Positions 46,569-54,810 are shown, counted from the first letter of the stretch. The stretch: 64,000 bases of DNA from Phycisphaerae bacterium (GCA_030428945.1 JAUIEC010000016.1:84489-148488), one strand, 5' to 3'. Translations and numbers: made by a program. The notes: generated from the letters alone by a model not told the origin.

Positions 46569-47435
46569 GTGATCGTTGATTGCCACACCCAGATCTGGGA
46601 AGACCGGACTCCGGTCGTTGATGACTTCGCTGTCGAACCGGGCTCGGAGGTCGAGACGCGGCACATGGCCGCGGTGGATCCCGTCGACTGCGCATTCGTT
46701 CTCGGATTCAAGAGCAACTACCTCGGGCGCGAGGTCCCGAATGACCTCGTGGCCAGCTACGTTCGCCGCCACGCCGGCAAGCTGATCGGCGTCGCCGGGC
46801 TGGATCCGACCGATGATGACTGCCTCGCCCAGGTGCAGCGCGTCCACGGCGACCTGCAGTTCAAGGCCGTCACCATCTCGCCCGCCCTGCAGAACTACCA
46901 CCCGTCCGACGGCCGCGCGATGCGCTTCTACGAGGCCTGCGCCGCCAACGGACTGCCCGTGATCTTCGAGCAGTCGAGCTGCAACCCGGCCGCCAAGCTG
47001 GAATTCGCCAAGCCGGTCCTGCTCGACGAGGTCGCCCGCGAGTTCCCGACCCTGCGGATCGTGATCGCCCAGATGGGCTTCCCGTGGGTCAACGAAACGG
47101 TCGTCCTGCTGGCCAAGCACGAGCACGTCTACGCGGACGTCTCGGGCCTGCTCAGCCAGCAGTGGATCTGCTACAACGCCCTGCTCAGCTCGCTCGAATA
47201 CGGCGTGATCGGGAAACTGCTGTTCGGCAGCGACTTCCCCAACCTCTCGCCGGCCGAGGGAATCGAGGCCCTGTACTCGATCAATCAGCTCAGCATCGGC
47301 TCGAACCTCGTCGCGATCCCGCGCGAGAAGCTTCGCGGCATCGTCGAACGCGACTCGCTCGCGCTGCTCGGGATCGAGAAGGGCGGCCAGCGCATCACGC
47401 GCCAGGCCACGATCCTCGATGACGACGACGTATAG
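46569..47435 (+). CDS. Amidohydrolase-2-like protein with altered metal ligands
   Basis: The protein is 288 residues. The fold and end of the family are visible: L-L-F-G-S-D-F-P near the C-terminus and a late alpha/beta section. However, the N-terminal metal motif, usually D-x-H-x-H, is D-C-H-T-Q, and the usual H-x-G motif after strand 5 is A-Q-M-G. Two histidine ligands are therefore replaced by Gln. It may bind a different metal arrangement or be a non-catalytic relative. The next gene overlaps its 3' end by 17 bases, so both are probably cotranslated. Confidence 0.75.
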   Translation: MIVDCHTQIWEDRTPVVDDFAVEPGSEVETRHMAAVDPVDCAFVLGFKSNYLGREVPNDLVASYVRRHAGKLIGVAGLDPTDDDCLAQVQRVHGDLQFKAVTISPALQNYHPSDGRAMRFYEACAANGLPVIFEQSSCNPAAKLEFAKPVLLDEVAREFPTLRIVIAQMGFPWVNETVVLLAKHEHVYADVSGLLSQQWICYNALLSSLEYGVIGKLLFGSDFPNLSPAEGIEALYSINQLSIGSNLVAIPREKLRGIVERDSLALLGIEKGGQRITRQATILDDDDV

Positions 47436-48078
47436 CGGACGCGACCGGGTTCCCGCTTCGCACCGGGCGACTCGCACACGCCGAGCCCCCGGCCCGCACC
47501 ATCCGCTCTGCCGTGCGATCGCCCTGCTCCTGCTCGGACTGCTGGCCGGCTGCCAGGCCCGCGACTCGCGCCTGGAAGTGACCTCGCTGCGCGACCCGTA
47601 CTTCCCCGAGACCTACACGCTGGCGCTCGATGACTGCCACTACCACGTCGACGGCGGCGGCGACATCCTCGTCGGCGCCGTCACCCACCAGGGCCTCGGC
47701 GACGGACAGATGCCGGTCGAGCAGGTGCTGACGCTGCGGGTCTACTGGCGGCCGCGACCGGGCAAGACGCACGACGACCCAAGCACCAGCGACGCGCTGA
47801 TCGACTACGGGATCTACACCGAGAACGGAATGGTCCGCTACGAAGGGACCGCCTTCGCGTACGTCAATCGACCCGACGCCAGCGGCCGACGACGGGTCGA
47901 CCTCGAGAACGCCCGCCTGAAGATCCGCGACACGCACGGACAGGCCCCCGATGTCCTCGGCGGGGCCCGCCTGCGCGGCGTGCTCTACGCCGAGGCCGAC
48001 AGCAACGCCGCCCTCAGCCTCAGCCGCCGCCTGCACCGGACGCAACCCGCGACCGACAGCGCCGGACCGCGGGAGTAA
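47419..48078 (+). CDS. Lipoprotein
   Basis: The protein is 219 residues. After a basic N-terminal stretch, a hydrophobic segment ends in L-L-A-G-C, a lipobox, at about residue 45. The true start may be a later ATG or GTG, because the leader is unusually long and Arg-rich. The mature part includes D-D-C-H-Y-H-V-D-G-G-G-D-I-L-V-G and a beta-rich body. No known domain was identified. It overlaps the amidohydrolase end by 17 bases. Confidence 0.7.
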   Translation: MTTTYSGRDRVPASHRATRTRRAPGPHHPLCRAIALLLLGLLAGCQARDSRLEVTSLRDPYFPETYTLALDDCHYHVDGGGDILVGAVTHQGLGDGQMPVEQVLTLRVYWRPRPGKTHDDPSTSDALIDYGIYTENGMVRYEGTAFAYVNRPDASGRRRVDLENARLKIRDTHGQAPDVLGGARLRGVLYAEADSNAALSLSRRLHRTQPATDSAGPRE

Positions 48079-48083
48079 GCCCC

Positions 48084-48500
48084 GTGCCCGCCGCCGCCCG
48101 CGGCGCGTCCGCCCGGGCGTTCGCCCTGCTCGAACACACCACCACCGACGGCGTGCACTGGGACCTGCTGATCGAAGTGCCTGACCGACCCGACCTGGCC
48201 ACCTGGCGTCTGGCAGCCAGTCCGCTGGCGACCTCGGCCGCGACGATCCCGGCCACCGCTCTGCCTCCGCACCGGCGGATATATCTCGAGTACGAAGGCC
48301 CGATCTCCGGGGATCGCGGGCACGTCCGGCGCATCGCCGGCGGCACGCTGCGGGCGATGACCGACCTGAGCGCCGACGGAGGCACCTTCGAGGTTGCCAC
48401 GCCGGCCTGGCGCGGGACCTACCGGATCGACCGCGAGGCGCTGACGCGGACGGACCCGGCCGATTATGATGCGGGTTTGCCAAACCGGACGGAGGACTGA
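48084..48500 (+). CDS. LigD 3'-phosphoesterase-like protein
   Basis: The protein is 138 residues starting at GTG. L-L-E-H-T, H-W-D-L-L-I-E-V and W-R-L match the pattern of the LigD phosphoesterase N-terminal domain (H-x...H-x-D-L-x-x-E...W), and Y-L-E-Y-E-G-P-I-S-G-D-R-G is the later conserved block. In LigD this domain trims 3'-phosphates and ribonucleotides at DNA ends. Here it stands alone, 8 kb from the Ku and ligase genes. The assignment is by motif only. Confidence 0.55.
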   Translation: MPAAARGASARAFALLEHTTTDGVHWDLLIEVPDRPDLATWRLAASPLATSAATIPATALPPHRRIYLEYEGPISGDRGHVRRIAGGTLRAMTDLSADGGTFEVATPAWRGTYRIDREALTRTDPADYDAGLPNRTED

Positions 48501-48503
48501 ACC

Positions 48504-50003
48504 GTGGCCAGCAAGACCTACGAGCAATTCATTGCCTACAACCAGGAAGCCCGCCTGCTGCATGGCATCCAGTCCCTGCTCGACTGGGACCAGGAAACCT
48601 ACATGCCGAAGCGCGGGGCCGACACGCGGGCCCGGCACCTCTCGCTGGTGGCCGGCCTGATGCACGAACGGCGTTCGTCCGACGAACTCGGCAACATGAT
48701 CGCGACGCTCGAAAAGGAAGCGCCCGAGGACCCGGTCGAGGCGGCCGACCTGCGGGTCGCGCGGCGCGACTTCGACCGGGCGGTCAAGCTGCCGACCGAC
48801 CTGGTCAAGCGGATCGCCGAGGCCCAGTCGCGCGGCAAGACCGCCTGGATCGAGGCCCGGGCCGAATCCGACTTCAGCAAGTTCGCTCCGCACCTGCAGA
48901 CGCTGATGGACCTCCGCCGCGAGATGGCCGACAAGCTCGGCTGGACGACCGAACCGTACGACGCCCTGATGGACGAGTACGAACCCGGCGCGAAGGCCGC
49001 CGAGGTGCAGGCCGTCTTCGATGCCCTGCGTCCGGAACTCGTCGCGCTGGTCCAGGCCACCCAGGACGCCCCGCGTCAGCCGGACCTGTCGATCCTGAAA
49101 CGCAGTTGCCCGGTCGAACTGCAGAAGACCTTCAACGAGCAGATCGCCCGCGCGATCGGCTTCGACTTCGACGCCGGACGGATCGACATCTCGGTGCACC
49201 CGTTCTGCACCGAAACGTCGATGAACGACGTCCGCCTGACGACCCGCTACGACGAACACTACATGCCGATGTCGCTCTTCGGCATCATGCACGAAGCCGG
49301 CCACGGCATGTACGAGCAGGGCCTGCCCAGCGAACGCTTCGGCAGCCCGGCCTGCGCGTCCGTCTCGCTCGGCATTCACGAATCGCAGTCGCGGCTCTGG
49401 GAGAACCAGGTCGGCCGTTCGCGCCCGTTCTGGGAGCGTTTCTACGGCGACCTGCAGAAGACCTTCACGAGCCTGGCGGATGTCTCGCTGGACGACTGGT
49501 ATTTCGCGATCAACAACGTGCGCCCGTCGCTGATCCGCGTCGAAGCCGACGAGGTCACCTACGGCCTGCACATCATGCTGCGGTTCGATCTCGAGCGGCA
49601 GATGATGCAGGGCAAGCTCGCGGTCGCCGACGTGCCGCAGGCCTGGAACGATGCGATGCAGAGCGGCCTGGGCGTCACGCCGCCGAACGACAGGGAAGGC
49701 TGCCTGCAGGACGTGCACTGGAGCCTCGGGATCTTCGGCTACTTCCCGACCTATCAGCTTGGCAACATCTTCGCGGCCCAGTTCTTCGACAAGGCCCGCC
49801 AGGACCTCGGCAACCTCGACGACCAGATCCGCCGGGGCGAGTTCGCGCCCCTGCTCGGCTGGCTGCGCGAAAACATCCACGTGCACGGCCGCCGCTTCGA
49901 CTCCAACGAACTGGTCGAACGCGTCACCGGCAACAAGGTCTCGCACGAACCCTACGTGGCCGCCCTGAACGCCAAGTTCAAGCCGCTTTACGGCCTGGCG
50001 TGA
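48504..50003 (+). CDS. M32-family metallocarboxypeptidase (Taq carboxypeptidase type)
   Basis: The protein is 499 residues, standard for M32. It removes C-terminal residues from peptides. The zinc motif is H-E-A-G-H at 263-267. Other M32 signatures are H-P-F-C-T-E, I-H-E-S-Q-S-R-L-W-E-N and I-R-V-E-A-D-E-V-T-Y. The start is a GTG at 48504, three bases after the preceding gene. No signal peptide is visible, so it is probably cytosolic. Confidence 0.95.
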   Translation: MASKTYEQFIAYNQEARLLHGIQSLLDWDQETYMPKRGADTRARHLSLVAGLMHERRSSDELGNMIATLEKEAPEDPVEAADLRVARRDFDRAVKLPTDLVKRIAEAQSRGKTAWIEARAESDFSKFAPHLQTLMDLRREMADKLGWTTEPYDALMDEYEPGAKAAEVQAVFDALRPELVALVQATQDAPRQPDLSILKRSCPVELQKTFNEQIARAIGFDFDAGRIDISVHPFCTETSMNDVRLTTRYDEHYMPMSLFGIMHEAGHGMYEQGLPSERFGSPACASVSLGIHESQSRLWENQVGRSRPFWERFYGDLQKTFTSLADVSLDDWYFAINNVRPSLIRVEADEVTYGLHIMLRFDLERQMMQGKLAVADVPQAWNDAMQSGLGVTPPNDREGCLQDVHWSLGIFGYFPTYQLGNIFAAQFFDKARQDLGNLDDQIRRGEFAPLLGWLRENIHVHGRRFDSNELVERVTGNKVSHEPYVAALNAKFKPLYGLA

Positions 50004-50037
50004 AGCAACCGAAACCACCACAGGTGAGGGCATACCG

Positions 50038-51252
50038 ATGAAGAATCTCCGAACGCTTGTCGCGCTGGCGGCCGGCCTGCTGGTCTCGGCGCCCGTTATG
50101 GCACAGCCCAGTTACGAGATCATCAGTCTCGGGCAGGCGGGCGAATCCGCCAGCGGCGGCCAGGCCGTGTCCATCGGCGGCGGCTTCGCCGCGGGCTTCA
50201 CCGTTACGAGCCAGGATGACGCGCTGCTGTGGTCCGCTGTCGGCGGAGCCACGGTTCTTCCGGACGAGCCGACCCGACCCTACAGTGCGCCCTGGTCGGT
50301 CAACGACGCGGGCACCATCGTCGGGATCGGCGCCACGACGTTCTTCGGGTCGAGCGCCCTGCCGGTCATGTGGAAGAACGGCACCGCCACCGCGCTGCCG
50401 CTTCCCCCGGGCGAAACGCTGGGACGCGCCTACTCGGTGAACAACAGCGAACTGGCCGTCGGCTCGGTCGATGGCGGCAGCCTCGAACAGGCCGCCACGT
50501 TCACCGAAACCGTCGGCACCACGATCACGCAGACCATGCCGGACGGCGGAACCCTCCGGACGGCCTACGGGGTGAACGACGCCGGCCGGATCGTCGGACA
50601 GGCGCTTGATCCCGCCAACGCCGCCATCACGCGCGGCTTCTATCTCGATCCCGGCGACGCCAGCGCGACCGACATCGGCGCGCTGCCGGGACAGAACAGC
50701 GCCATCGCGTTCGCCGTCAGCAGCGACGGACGGATCGCCGGCGGCAGTTCGGTCAACAGCGGCGCGAACACCATGCCATTCGTCTGGTCCGAGTCCGGGG
50801 GCATGACGGCCATCCCGCTGCCGGCCGGGACCTCGACCGGTTCGGCCCGGGGCGTCAATGCCGACGGCTGGGTCGTGGGCACCGCCGGTGGCGTGTTCGC
50901 GGTTCCCTTTCTCTATGACGGCACCAGCACGCATCGCCTGCACGACCTGATTCCCGCCGGCAGCGGCTGGGATCTCGCGACCGGAACCTCCAACGGCGCC
51001 TTCGGCATCGCCGATGACGGCACCATTGTCGGCCGCGGCCTGCACAACGGCGACCTGACCGGGTTCGTGCTCGTGCGAAGCTGCCCGGGCGACACCGACG
51101 GCGACCGCGACATCGACCTGACGGACCTGGCCAACGTCCTCGGCCAGTTCGGGCAGAGCGGGGTCGGACTCGCGGGTGACGTGGACGACGACGGCGATGT
51201 GGACCTGAGCGACCTGGCGCTGGTGCTGGCCAACTTCGGGGCAGGCTGCTGA
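50038..51252 (+). CDS. Secreted HAF-repeat protein with dockerin-like tail
   Basis: The protein is 404 residues. A signal peptide ends in A-P-V-M-A-Q-P. The body consists of about seven beta-repeat units of HAF type (A-Y-S-V-N-N-S, A-Y-G-V-N-D-A-G-R-I-V-G, A-F-A-V-S-S-D-G-R-I-A-G, A-R-G-V-N-A-D-G-W-V-V-G). Residues 350-404 are two dockerin-like calcium units (D-T-D-G-D-R-D-I-D-L-T-D-L-A and D-V-D-D-D-G-D-V-D-L-S-D-L-A) ending G-A-G-C. It is probably surface-attached; the role is unknown. Confidence 0.85.
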   Translation: MKNLRTLVALAAGLLVSAPVMAQPSYEIISLGQAGESASGGQAVSIGGGFAAGFTVTSQDDALLWSAVGGATVLPDEPTRPYSAPWSVNDAGTIVGIGATTFFGSSALPVMWKNGTATALPLPPGETLGRAYSVNNSELAVGSVDGGSLEQAATFTETVGTTITQTMPDGGTLRTAYGVNDAGRIVGQALDPANAAITRGFYLDPGDASATDIGALPGQNSAIAFAVSSDGRIAGGSSVNSGANTMPFVWSESGGMTAIPLPAGTSTGSARGVNADGWVVGTAGGVFAVPFLYDGTSTHRLHDLIPAGSGWDLATGTSNGAFGIADDGTIVGRGLHNGDLTGFVLVRSCPGDTDGDRDIDLTDLANVLGQFGQSGVGLAGDVDDDGDVDLSDLALVLANFGAGC

Positions 51253-51282
51253 GCAGAGACCTCACGGCCCCCCGGGGCAGGA

Positions 51283-51312
51283 GGCACGGCCACCGCGCGT
51301 GTCTCCTGCGTC
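51283..51312 (+). terminator. Possible stem-loop after the HAF-repeat gene
   Basis: GCAGGAGGCACG pairs with CGTGTCTCCTGC-like sequence across a nine-base loop. It has no T run, so its role in termination is uncertain. Confidence 0.4.
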
Positions 51313-51354
51313 GCCCCCCTTCACGCGTTCACTCATTCGCCTTTTGGCCGGAAC

Positions 51355-51428
51355 TAGGGCAGGCGGGATTCGAACCCGCACTTGAGGGATTTTAAGTCCC
51401 TTGCCTCTGCCAATTGGGCTACTGCCCC
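51355..51428 (-). tRNA. tRNA with anticodon UAA and a short variable loop
   Basis: The 74-base molecule folds fully. The acceptor stem is GGGGCAG with CUGCCCU (G1-U72 wobble). The D-arm is GCCC...GGC. The anticodon stem AGGGA/UCCCU encloses CUUAAAA, giving anticodon UAA (codon UUA, Leu). The variable loop is only five bases (CAAGU). The T-arm GCGGG-UUCGAAU-CCCGC is canonical, and discriminator A73 fits leucine. CCA is not encoded. Bacterial tRNA-Leu normally has a long variable arm of 10 or more bases; this one is class I in shape. Confidence 0.85.
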
Positions 51429-51461
51429 GCCGAGGCGGATCTTACCCGATTGCGGATTCCG

Positions 51462-51576
51462 AACTGCGATGGGCGGACCGGATCGGCTACGGCACCCGCC
51501 AGAAAAGAGGGACAGCCACGTGCCTGTCCCCCTTTTTCAACTGCGATGGGCGGACCGGATCGGCTACGGCACCCGC
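51462..51576. repeat. CACGTG palindrome (copy 2) flanked by a 38-base direct repeat
   Basis: AACTGCGATGGGCGGACCGG plus the 18 bases that follow occur identically at 51462-51499 and 51539-51576. Between them sits AAAAGAGGGACAG-C-CACGTG-C-CTGTCCCCCTTTT (51503-51537). The second copy contains the stop codon of the prepilin-like gene at 51564, so the arrangement looks like a duplication of the gene end with insertion of the palindrome. Confidence 0.9.
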
Positions 51577-52466
51577 GGCGGGTCCAGGTCCTGACCGTTC
51601 CCGCTGAACAGCCGGTTCTCCGGCATGTCCTCCGGCGATTCCGAAAGGTACGCACCGTCCTCCGAGCGCCGGTACCCCAGTTGCTCCGGCGTGAAGGCAC
51701 CCGCGTGCCCGTCGCAGAACACCGCCACCGCCGTCCCGCCACCCGGACCGATGTGACGCGGATCCACCGCACCACGCGGACCGCCCACACCGCCCGCCGT
51801 GTCCGAGCCGGCCGGCAATCGCGGCGGGTCCAGCGTGTACGCGTGGTTGCCGATCGCGCGCTCCTCGCTCTCGTCGTTGGTGTACGGCAGTCGGGCCGCC
51901 GCCGGAACCGCCGCGGCCGTCCCCAGGCTGTCCGCCATCACCACGGTCTCGGCCGTCCGTGTGATCCTCGACAGGTTGACCGGGAAGTTGTGGAACCTGC
52001 CGCCGGTCTGCCGGGCGTTGCCGAGGAACAGGTGGTTGTAGCCGTAGCCCGCGTTGCGCGAATCGGTCCGCTCGGCCGCCTCGCTGCACAGGTAGACCTT
52101 GTTGTCGTAGTCCTGCCGCTCGTTGGTCGGCTCCGGCTCGTACCAGCCGAAGACCCCGACGTAACTGCCGATCGTCCCGATCCACCGCGGCCGGTACTTC
52201 CGCCCGTTGCCGACGCTGTAGAAGTTCGCCGGGTTCGCGGTCCCGCCGTCGGCCTTGAAGAACCGCGACGGCACGGCCACATCGCGATTCTCGATCGCGT
52301 ACGACGTCCAGCCCTGAGCCAGTTGCCGCATGTTCGACAGGCACACGGTCCGCTTGGCCTGCCGCCGGGCCCCGCCCAGCGACGGCAGCAGGATCGCCAG
52401 CAGCAGCGAGATGATCGCCACGACAACGAGCAGTTCGATCAGTGTAAACGCCTTATTGCCAGACAT
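51564..52466 (-). CDS. Prepilin-type N-terminal cleavage/methylation protein
   Basis: The protein is 300 residues, and its N-terminus K-A-F-T-L-I-E-L-L-V-V-V-A-I-I-S-L-L-L-A is almost identical in pattern to the protein at 909-1733. The C-terminal region has A-V-F-C-D-G-H-A-G-A-F, resembling the H-x-D-G-H motif of planctomycete DUF1559 proteins. The 38-base duplication at 51539-51576 covers its stop. It has no pilus genes around it. Confidence 0.88.
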   Translation of the reverse strand: MSGNKAFTLIELLVVVAIISLLLAILLPSLGGARRQAKRTVCLSNMRQLAQGWTSYAIENRDVAVPSRFFKADGGTANPANFYSVGNGRKYRPRWIGTIGSYVGVFGWYEPEPTNERQDYDNKVYLCSEAAERTDSRNAGYGYNHLFLGNARQTGGRFHNFPVNLSRITRTAETVVMADSLGTAAAVPAAARLPYTNDESEERAIGNHAYTLDPPRLPAGSDTAGGVGGPRGAVDPRHIGPGGGTAVAVFCDGHAGAFTPEQLGYRRSEDGAYLSESPEDMPENRLFSGNGQDLDPPRVP

Positions 52467-52629
52467 TTAAAGCCCCTCTGCAACAACCGCCTCGCCACCC
52501 CCGCACGCCGGAGAGTGACAAGCAAAACGATTGATTGGCATATATTACAAGGAGACGCCCGAGTGCCAACCACCCGCCAGGAAATCTGGTTGCGCCGAGG
52601 TCCGCGGACCGGAAGCAGTGAGACGCGGG

Positions 52630-52665
52630 AAAAGAGGGACAGCCACGTGCCTGTCCCCCTTTTTT
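52630..52665. repeat. CACGTG-centred palindromic repeat, copy 3
   Basis: AAAAGAGGGACAG-C-CACGTG-C-CTGTCCCCCTTTTTT. It is identical in its core to copies 2 and 5. Confidence 0.9.
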
Positions 52666-52693
52666 CTGTCCCTCATCCCTGTGGTCCATTCCT

Positions 52694-52747
52694 CGCAGTC
52701 TACACTGACATAACGGGTGGACCGGTTTTTTTTGGGGGGGCAGGTCA
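52694..52747 (-). mobile_element. Solitary IS3-family end
   Basis: 28 bases (CGCAGTCTACACTGACATAA and the next 8) are identical to 63964-63991, next to an IS3 transposase remnant. Here the end continues as CCGG-T8-G7-CAGGTCA. Its reverse complement TGACCTGCCCCCC followed by A8 fits an IS3-type inverted repeat. No transposase is present beside it. Confidence 0.75.
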
Positions 52748-53068
52748 GGGTCCCACTCCGGACCGAAACTGACGAAGCCTGCGGCAATCAAACCAGCTTT
52801 GCGCCAAGACAGGCAGCCTGAAAACAAACCGCAGAGCCCATCAAAACCTACACCGAAAGCGACAGAATGGCTGACCCCAACACGCACCAGACGAAGGGGG
52901 CAAACACGTGGACAGAACGATTCGCTTTGTACATCCCCGTTACTCTAAGAAACAAACAAAATACGGTTGACATCTAAATTATTGCCACACCAAGAACACT
53001 AGCGTTTTCCGAATGACCGAACTTAGCCATACTACGTCACTACCATTTCATGGTCTCCCCCCGGGGGG

Positions 53069-53101
53069 GAAGGGACAGCCACGTGCCTGCCCCGCTTTTT
53101 C
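53069..53101. repeat. CACGTG-centred palindromic repeat, copy 4 (degenerate)
   Basis: GAAGGGACAG-C-CACGTG-C-CTGCCCCGCTTTTT; three changes relative to the other copies weaken the right arm. Confidence 0.8.
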
Positions 53102-53271
53102 GTCCATTCTCTTACGCTATGACGCTGGCTCTTGGTCGTCTGCTTGTCGGTCGTGCTGACCCTGAGATACGCTCCGATCTTCGGCTTTCGTTTCATCGTC
53201 GTTGCTCCTCATGCGGGTCATTCCGCTACCGCGACTGGAGCGCGGATCGGTCGCCAGCGCAAGGGCTTTGG

Positions 53272-53300
53272 TTGACAAAAAGCTCGGAACCCCATGCAAT
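53272..53300 (+). promoter_or_regulatory. Promoter for the winged-helix/TIR gene pair
   Basis: TTGACA (53272-53277) is a perfect -35 box; TGCAAT (53295-53300) follows after 17 bases. GGAG at 53324-53327 and the ATG at 53335 follow. Together they support the start codon chosen for the next gene. Confidence 0.6.
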
Positions 53301-53334
53301 ATTGAGACTAGGGCAACATCGTCGGAGAATCGAG

Positions 53335-53955
53335 ATGGCACGAGACGCTGATCCCATTATTGATGCTGTTACAGCCGTCTACAAAGCACTGGATCCACTC
53401 GACGCAGCGGCACGACAACGAGTCGTGGATTCCGTCCGTTCCCTGCTAGGAATGTCGGCCGAAACTCCGTCCCCCCCTCAACGGCAGGTTCCTCCTCCCC
53501 CCGCCGATCAGCAACTGCAACCACCTGGGAACCAAGACGAACGCCCGTTGTCGTTGAACGAGTTAATCAACGAAAAGAAACCCGTCAGCACCACCCAGCA
53601 CATCGCCCTGTTCGCTTTCTACAGGGAGAAGGTCGAGAACAAGGCGCGATTCGCCCGGACTGATATTCGAGAATACTTCGCCAAGGCCAAGCTTGCGCCA
53701 TCGACAAACTTTGATCGAGAGTTCTTACGTGCCGTCAAAGTTGGTTGGATTCACGAAGACGGAGCCGAATCATATCTGACCACGAAAGGGCTTGAGGCAG
53801 TCGAAGCCGGTTTTGAAGGCAAAGCACTCCCCCGTGGCCGAGCCGCAGCCGGGCGTCGAGGCTCAAGGCGGAAGACCACGAAGTCCGCTAAGAAACGTAA
53901 AGGGACGAAGCGCGGATCGCAGAAATCGGTGAAGAATAGCAAGAAACGGAAATAA
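53335..53955 (+). CDS. Winged-helix-like protein with lysine-rich tail (candidate defence gene)
   Basis: The protein is 206 residues with no recognised family. Residues 1-40 are helical; 41-75 are a Pro/Gln-rich linker. Residues about 85-160 have the alpha/beta pattern of a winged-helix fold (T-T-Q-H-I-A-L-F-A-F-Y-R-E-K...I-R-E-Y-F-A...G-W-I-H...L-T-T-K-G-L-E-A-V). The last 40 residues are mostly Lys/Arg/Ser (R-R-K-T-T-K-S-A-K-K-R-K), suited to nucleic-acid binding. Six to five bases separate its stop from a TIR-like gene read from TTG, so the two are probably cotranslated. Base composition is more AT-rich than that of flanking genes. I consider it a DNA- or RNA-binding sensor or regulator for the TIR protein (inference). 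Confidence 0.7.
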   Translation: MARDADPIIDAVTAVYKALDPLDAAARQRVVDSVRSLLGMSAETPSPPQRQVPPPPADQQLQPPGNQDERPLSLNELINEKKPVSTTQHIALFAFYREKVENKARFARTDIREYFAKAKLAPSTNFDREFLRAVKVGWIHEDGAESYLTTKGLEAVEAGFEGKALPRGRAAAGRRGSRRKTTKSAKKRKGTKRGSQKSVKNSKKRK

Positions 53956-53960
53956 GATCG

Positions 53961-54785
53961 TTGTTTGACGACGCCTTCATACTCCGGATCGAGCGACTGC
54001 GCGATGACCTTGAATCCCTGAAACGGGAATTGCAACGCCGCTACAAGAGCCCGCAGCGGGTTAATGCGGCACAGCTGCGCGAGACGGCGAGACAACTGGC
54101 CGAAGTGTGGATGGTGGAGGTAGCCCCACGAGACGACGTGAGGGCTGTCGTTTCGGAAGATCTCTTCGCAGAACTGGGTATTCAGTTTCAGAGACTGCTC
54201 CAGTATTCCGACCAATCAACATCTCGCAATAAGTACGATGCATCGCTTCGCGCAATACTCAAGGACTTCCGCAACAACGTTATCGTCTGCCTGAAACAGG
54301 CGTTAGTTAGCTCACCGACTGGAGCGATGCCAGCATCTCTCAATCCACCTACGGGATGCAACTCTGCTTTCGTCGGCCACTCCTTTGCAGCGGTAGACGA
54401 ATCCGTCGTTGCTTGTGTCACGACTTTCCTTGCCAAATCGGGAATAACGGTGGTGACTGGCGAGAAGCCAAGAGCCAAGAACGTCTCGGCGAAAGTGAAA
54501 GAACGAATCGATGCATGCGATACGTTCGTGGGGGTGTTTACTCGGCAGGACAAGTTGAGCGGCAAAGAGCAGTGGATTGCAAGCCCATGGATTATCGATG
54601 AAAAGGCGTATGCTCTGGCTAAAGGTAAACGCCTCGTGCTGATCAAGGAGGATGGAGTCGCCAACATTGGTGGATTGCAGGGAGACTACGAGTATTTGCC
54701 ATTTGACAGAGGCAAGTTGGTTGACCTGGTATTCCGCATGATGGAGGTGTTCCGAGTTCAGGCAGTGGGGTTCGCCGATGATTGA
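53961..54785 (+). CDS. TIR-like domain protein (candidate defence effector)
   Basis: The protein is 274 residues from TTG, five bases after the previous stop. Residues 1-120 are helical. Residues about 134-268 resemble a bacterial TIR domain: A-F-V-G-H-S-F opens strand A, C-D-T-F-V-G-V-F-T-R follows, and S-P-W-I-I-D-E-K-A-Y-A-L-A-K-G-K-R-L-V-L-I resembles the W-x-x-x-E-x-x-x-A catalytic helix. Glu214 is the candidate NADase catalytic glutamate. Bacterial TIR proteins often deplete NAD+ or make signal nucleotides when a partner senses phage. The paired upstream protein could be that sensor. Nothing else in the cluster matches known Thoeris or CBASS partners. Confidence 0.75.
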   Translation: MFDDAFILRIERLRDDLESLKRELQRRYKSPQRVNAAQLRETARQLAEVWMVEVAPRDDVRAVVSEDLFAELGIQFQRLLQYSDQSTSRNKYDASLRAILKDFRNNVIVCLKQALVSSPTGAMPASLNPPTGCNSAFVGHSFAAVDESVVACVTTFLAKSGITVVTGEKPRAKNVSAKVKERIDACDTFVGVFTRQDKLSGKEQWIASPWIIDEKAYALAKGKRLVLIKEDGVANIGGLQGDYEYLPFDRGKLVDLVFRMMEVFRVQAVGFADD

Positions 54786-54810
54786 CCCCAATACTCCAGC
54801 GTCCAGCAGG

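Larger units (their letters stand above)
52467..53271. other. AT-rich gene-free region with two repeats and an IS3-type end
   Basis: This 800-base stretch holds no supported gene. Notable parts: palindromic repeat copy 3 at 52630-52665, an IS3-type end at 52694-52747, a markedly AT-rich stretch (about 52880-53040) and degenerate palindromic repeat copy 4 at 53069-53101. A TTGACA at 52967 lacks a matching -10 box. Confidence 0.7.

Noticed and set aside
51564..51576. Possible attachment site (att) beside the tRNA
   Set aside because: The 38-base direct repeats do not overlap the tRNA 3' end, no integrase is present, and they flank only a palindrome.
52967..52972. TTGACA in the AT-rich gap as a promoter
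   Set aside because: No acceptable -10 box at 16-19 bases; the promoter at 53272 fits the gene start better.
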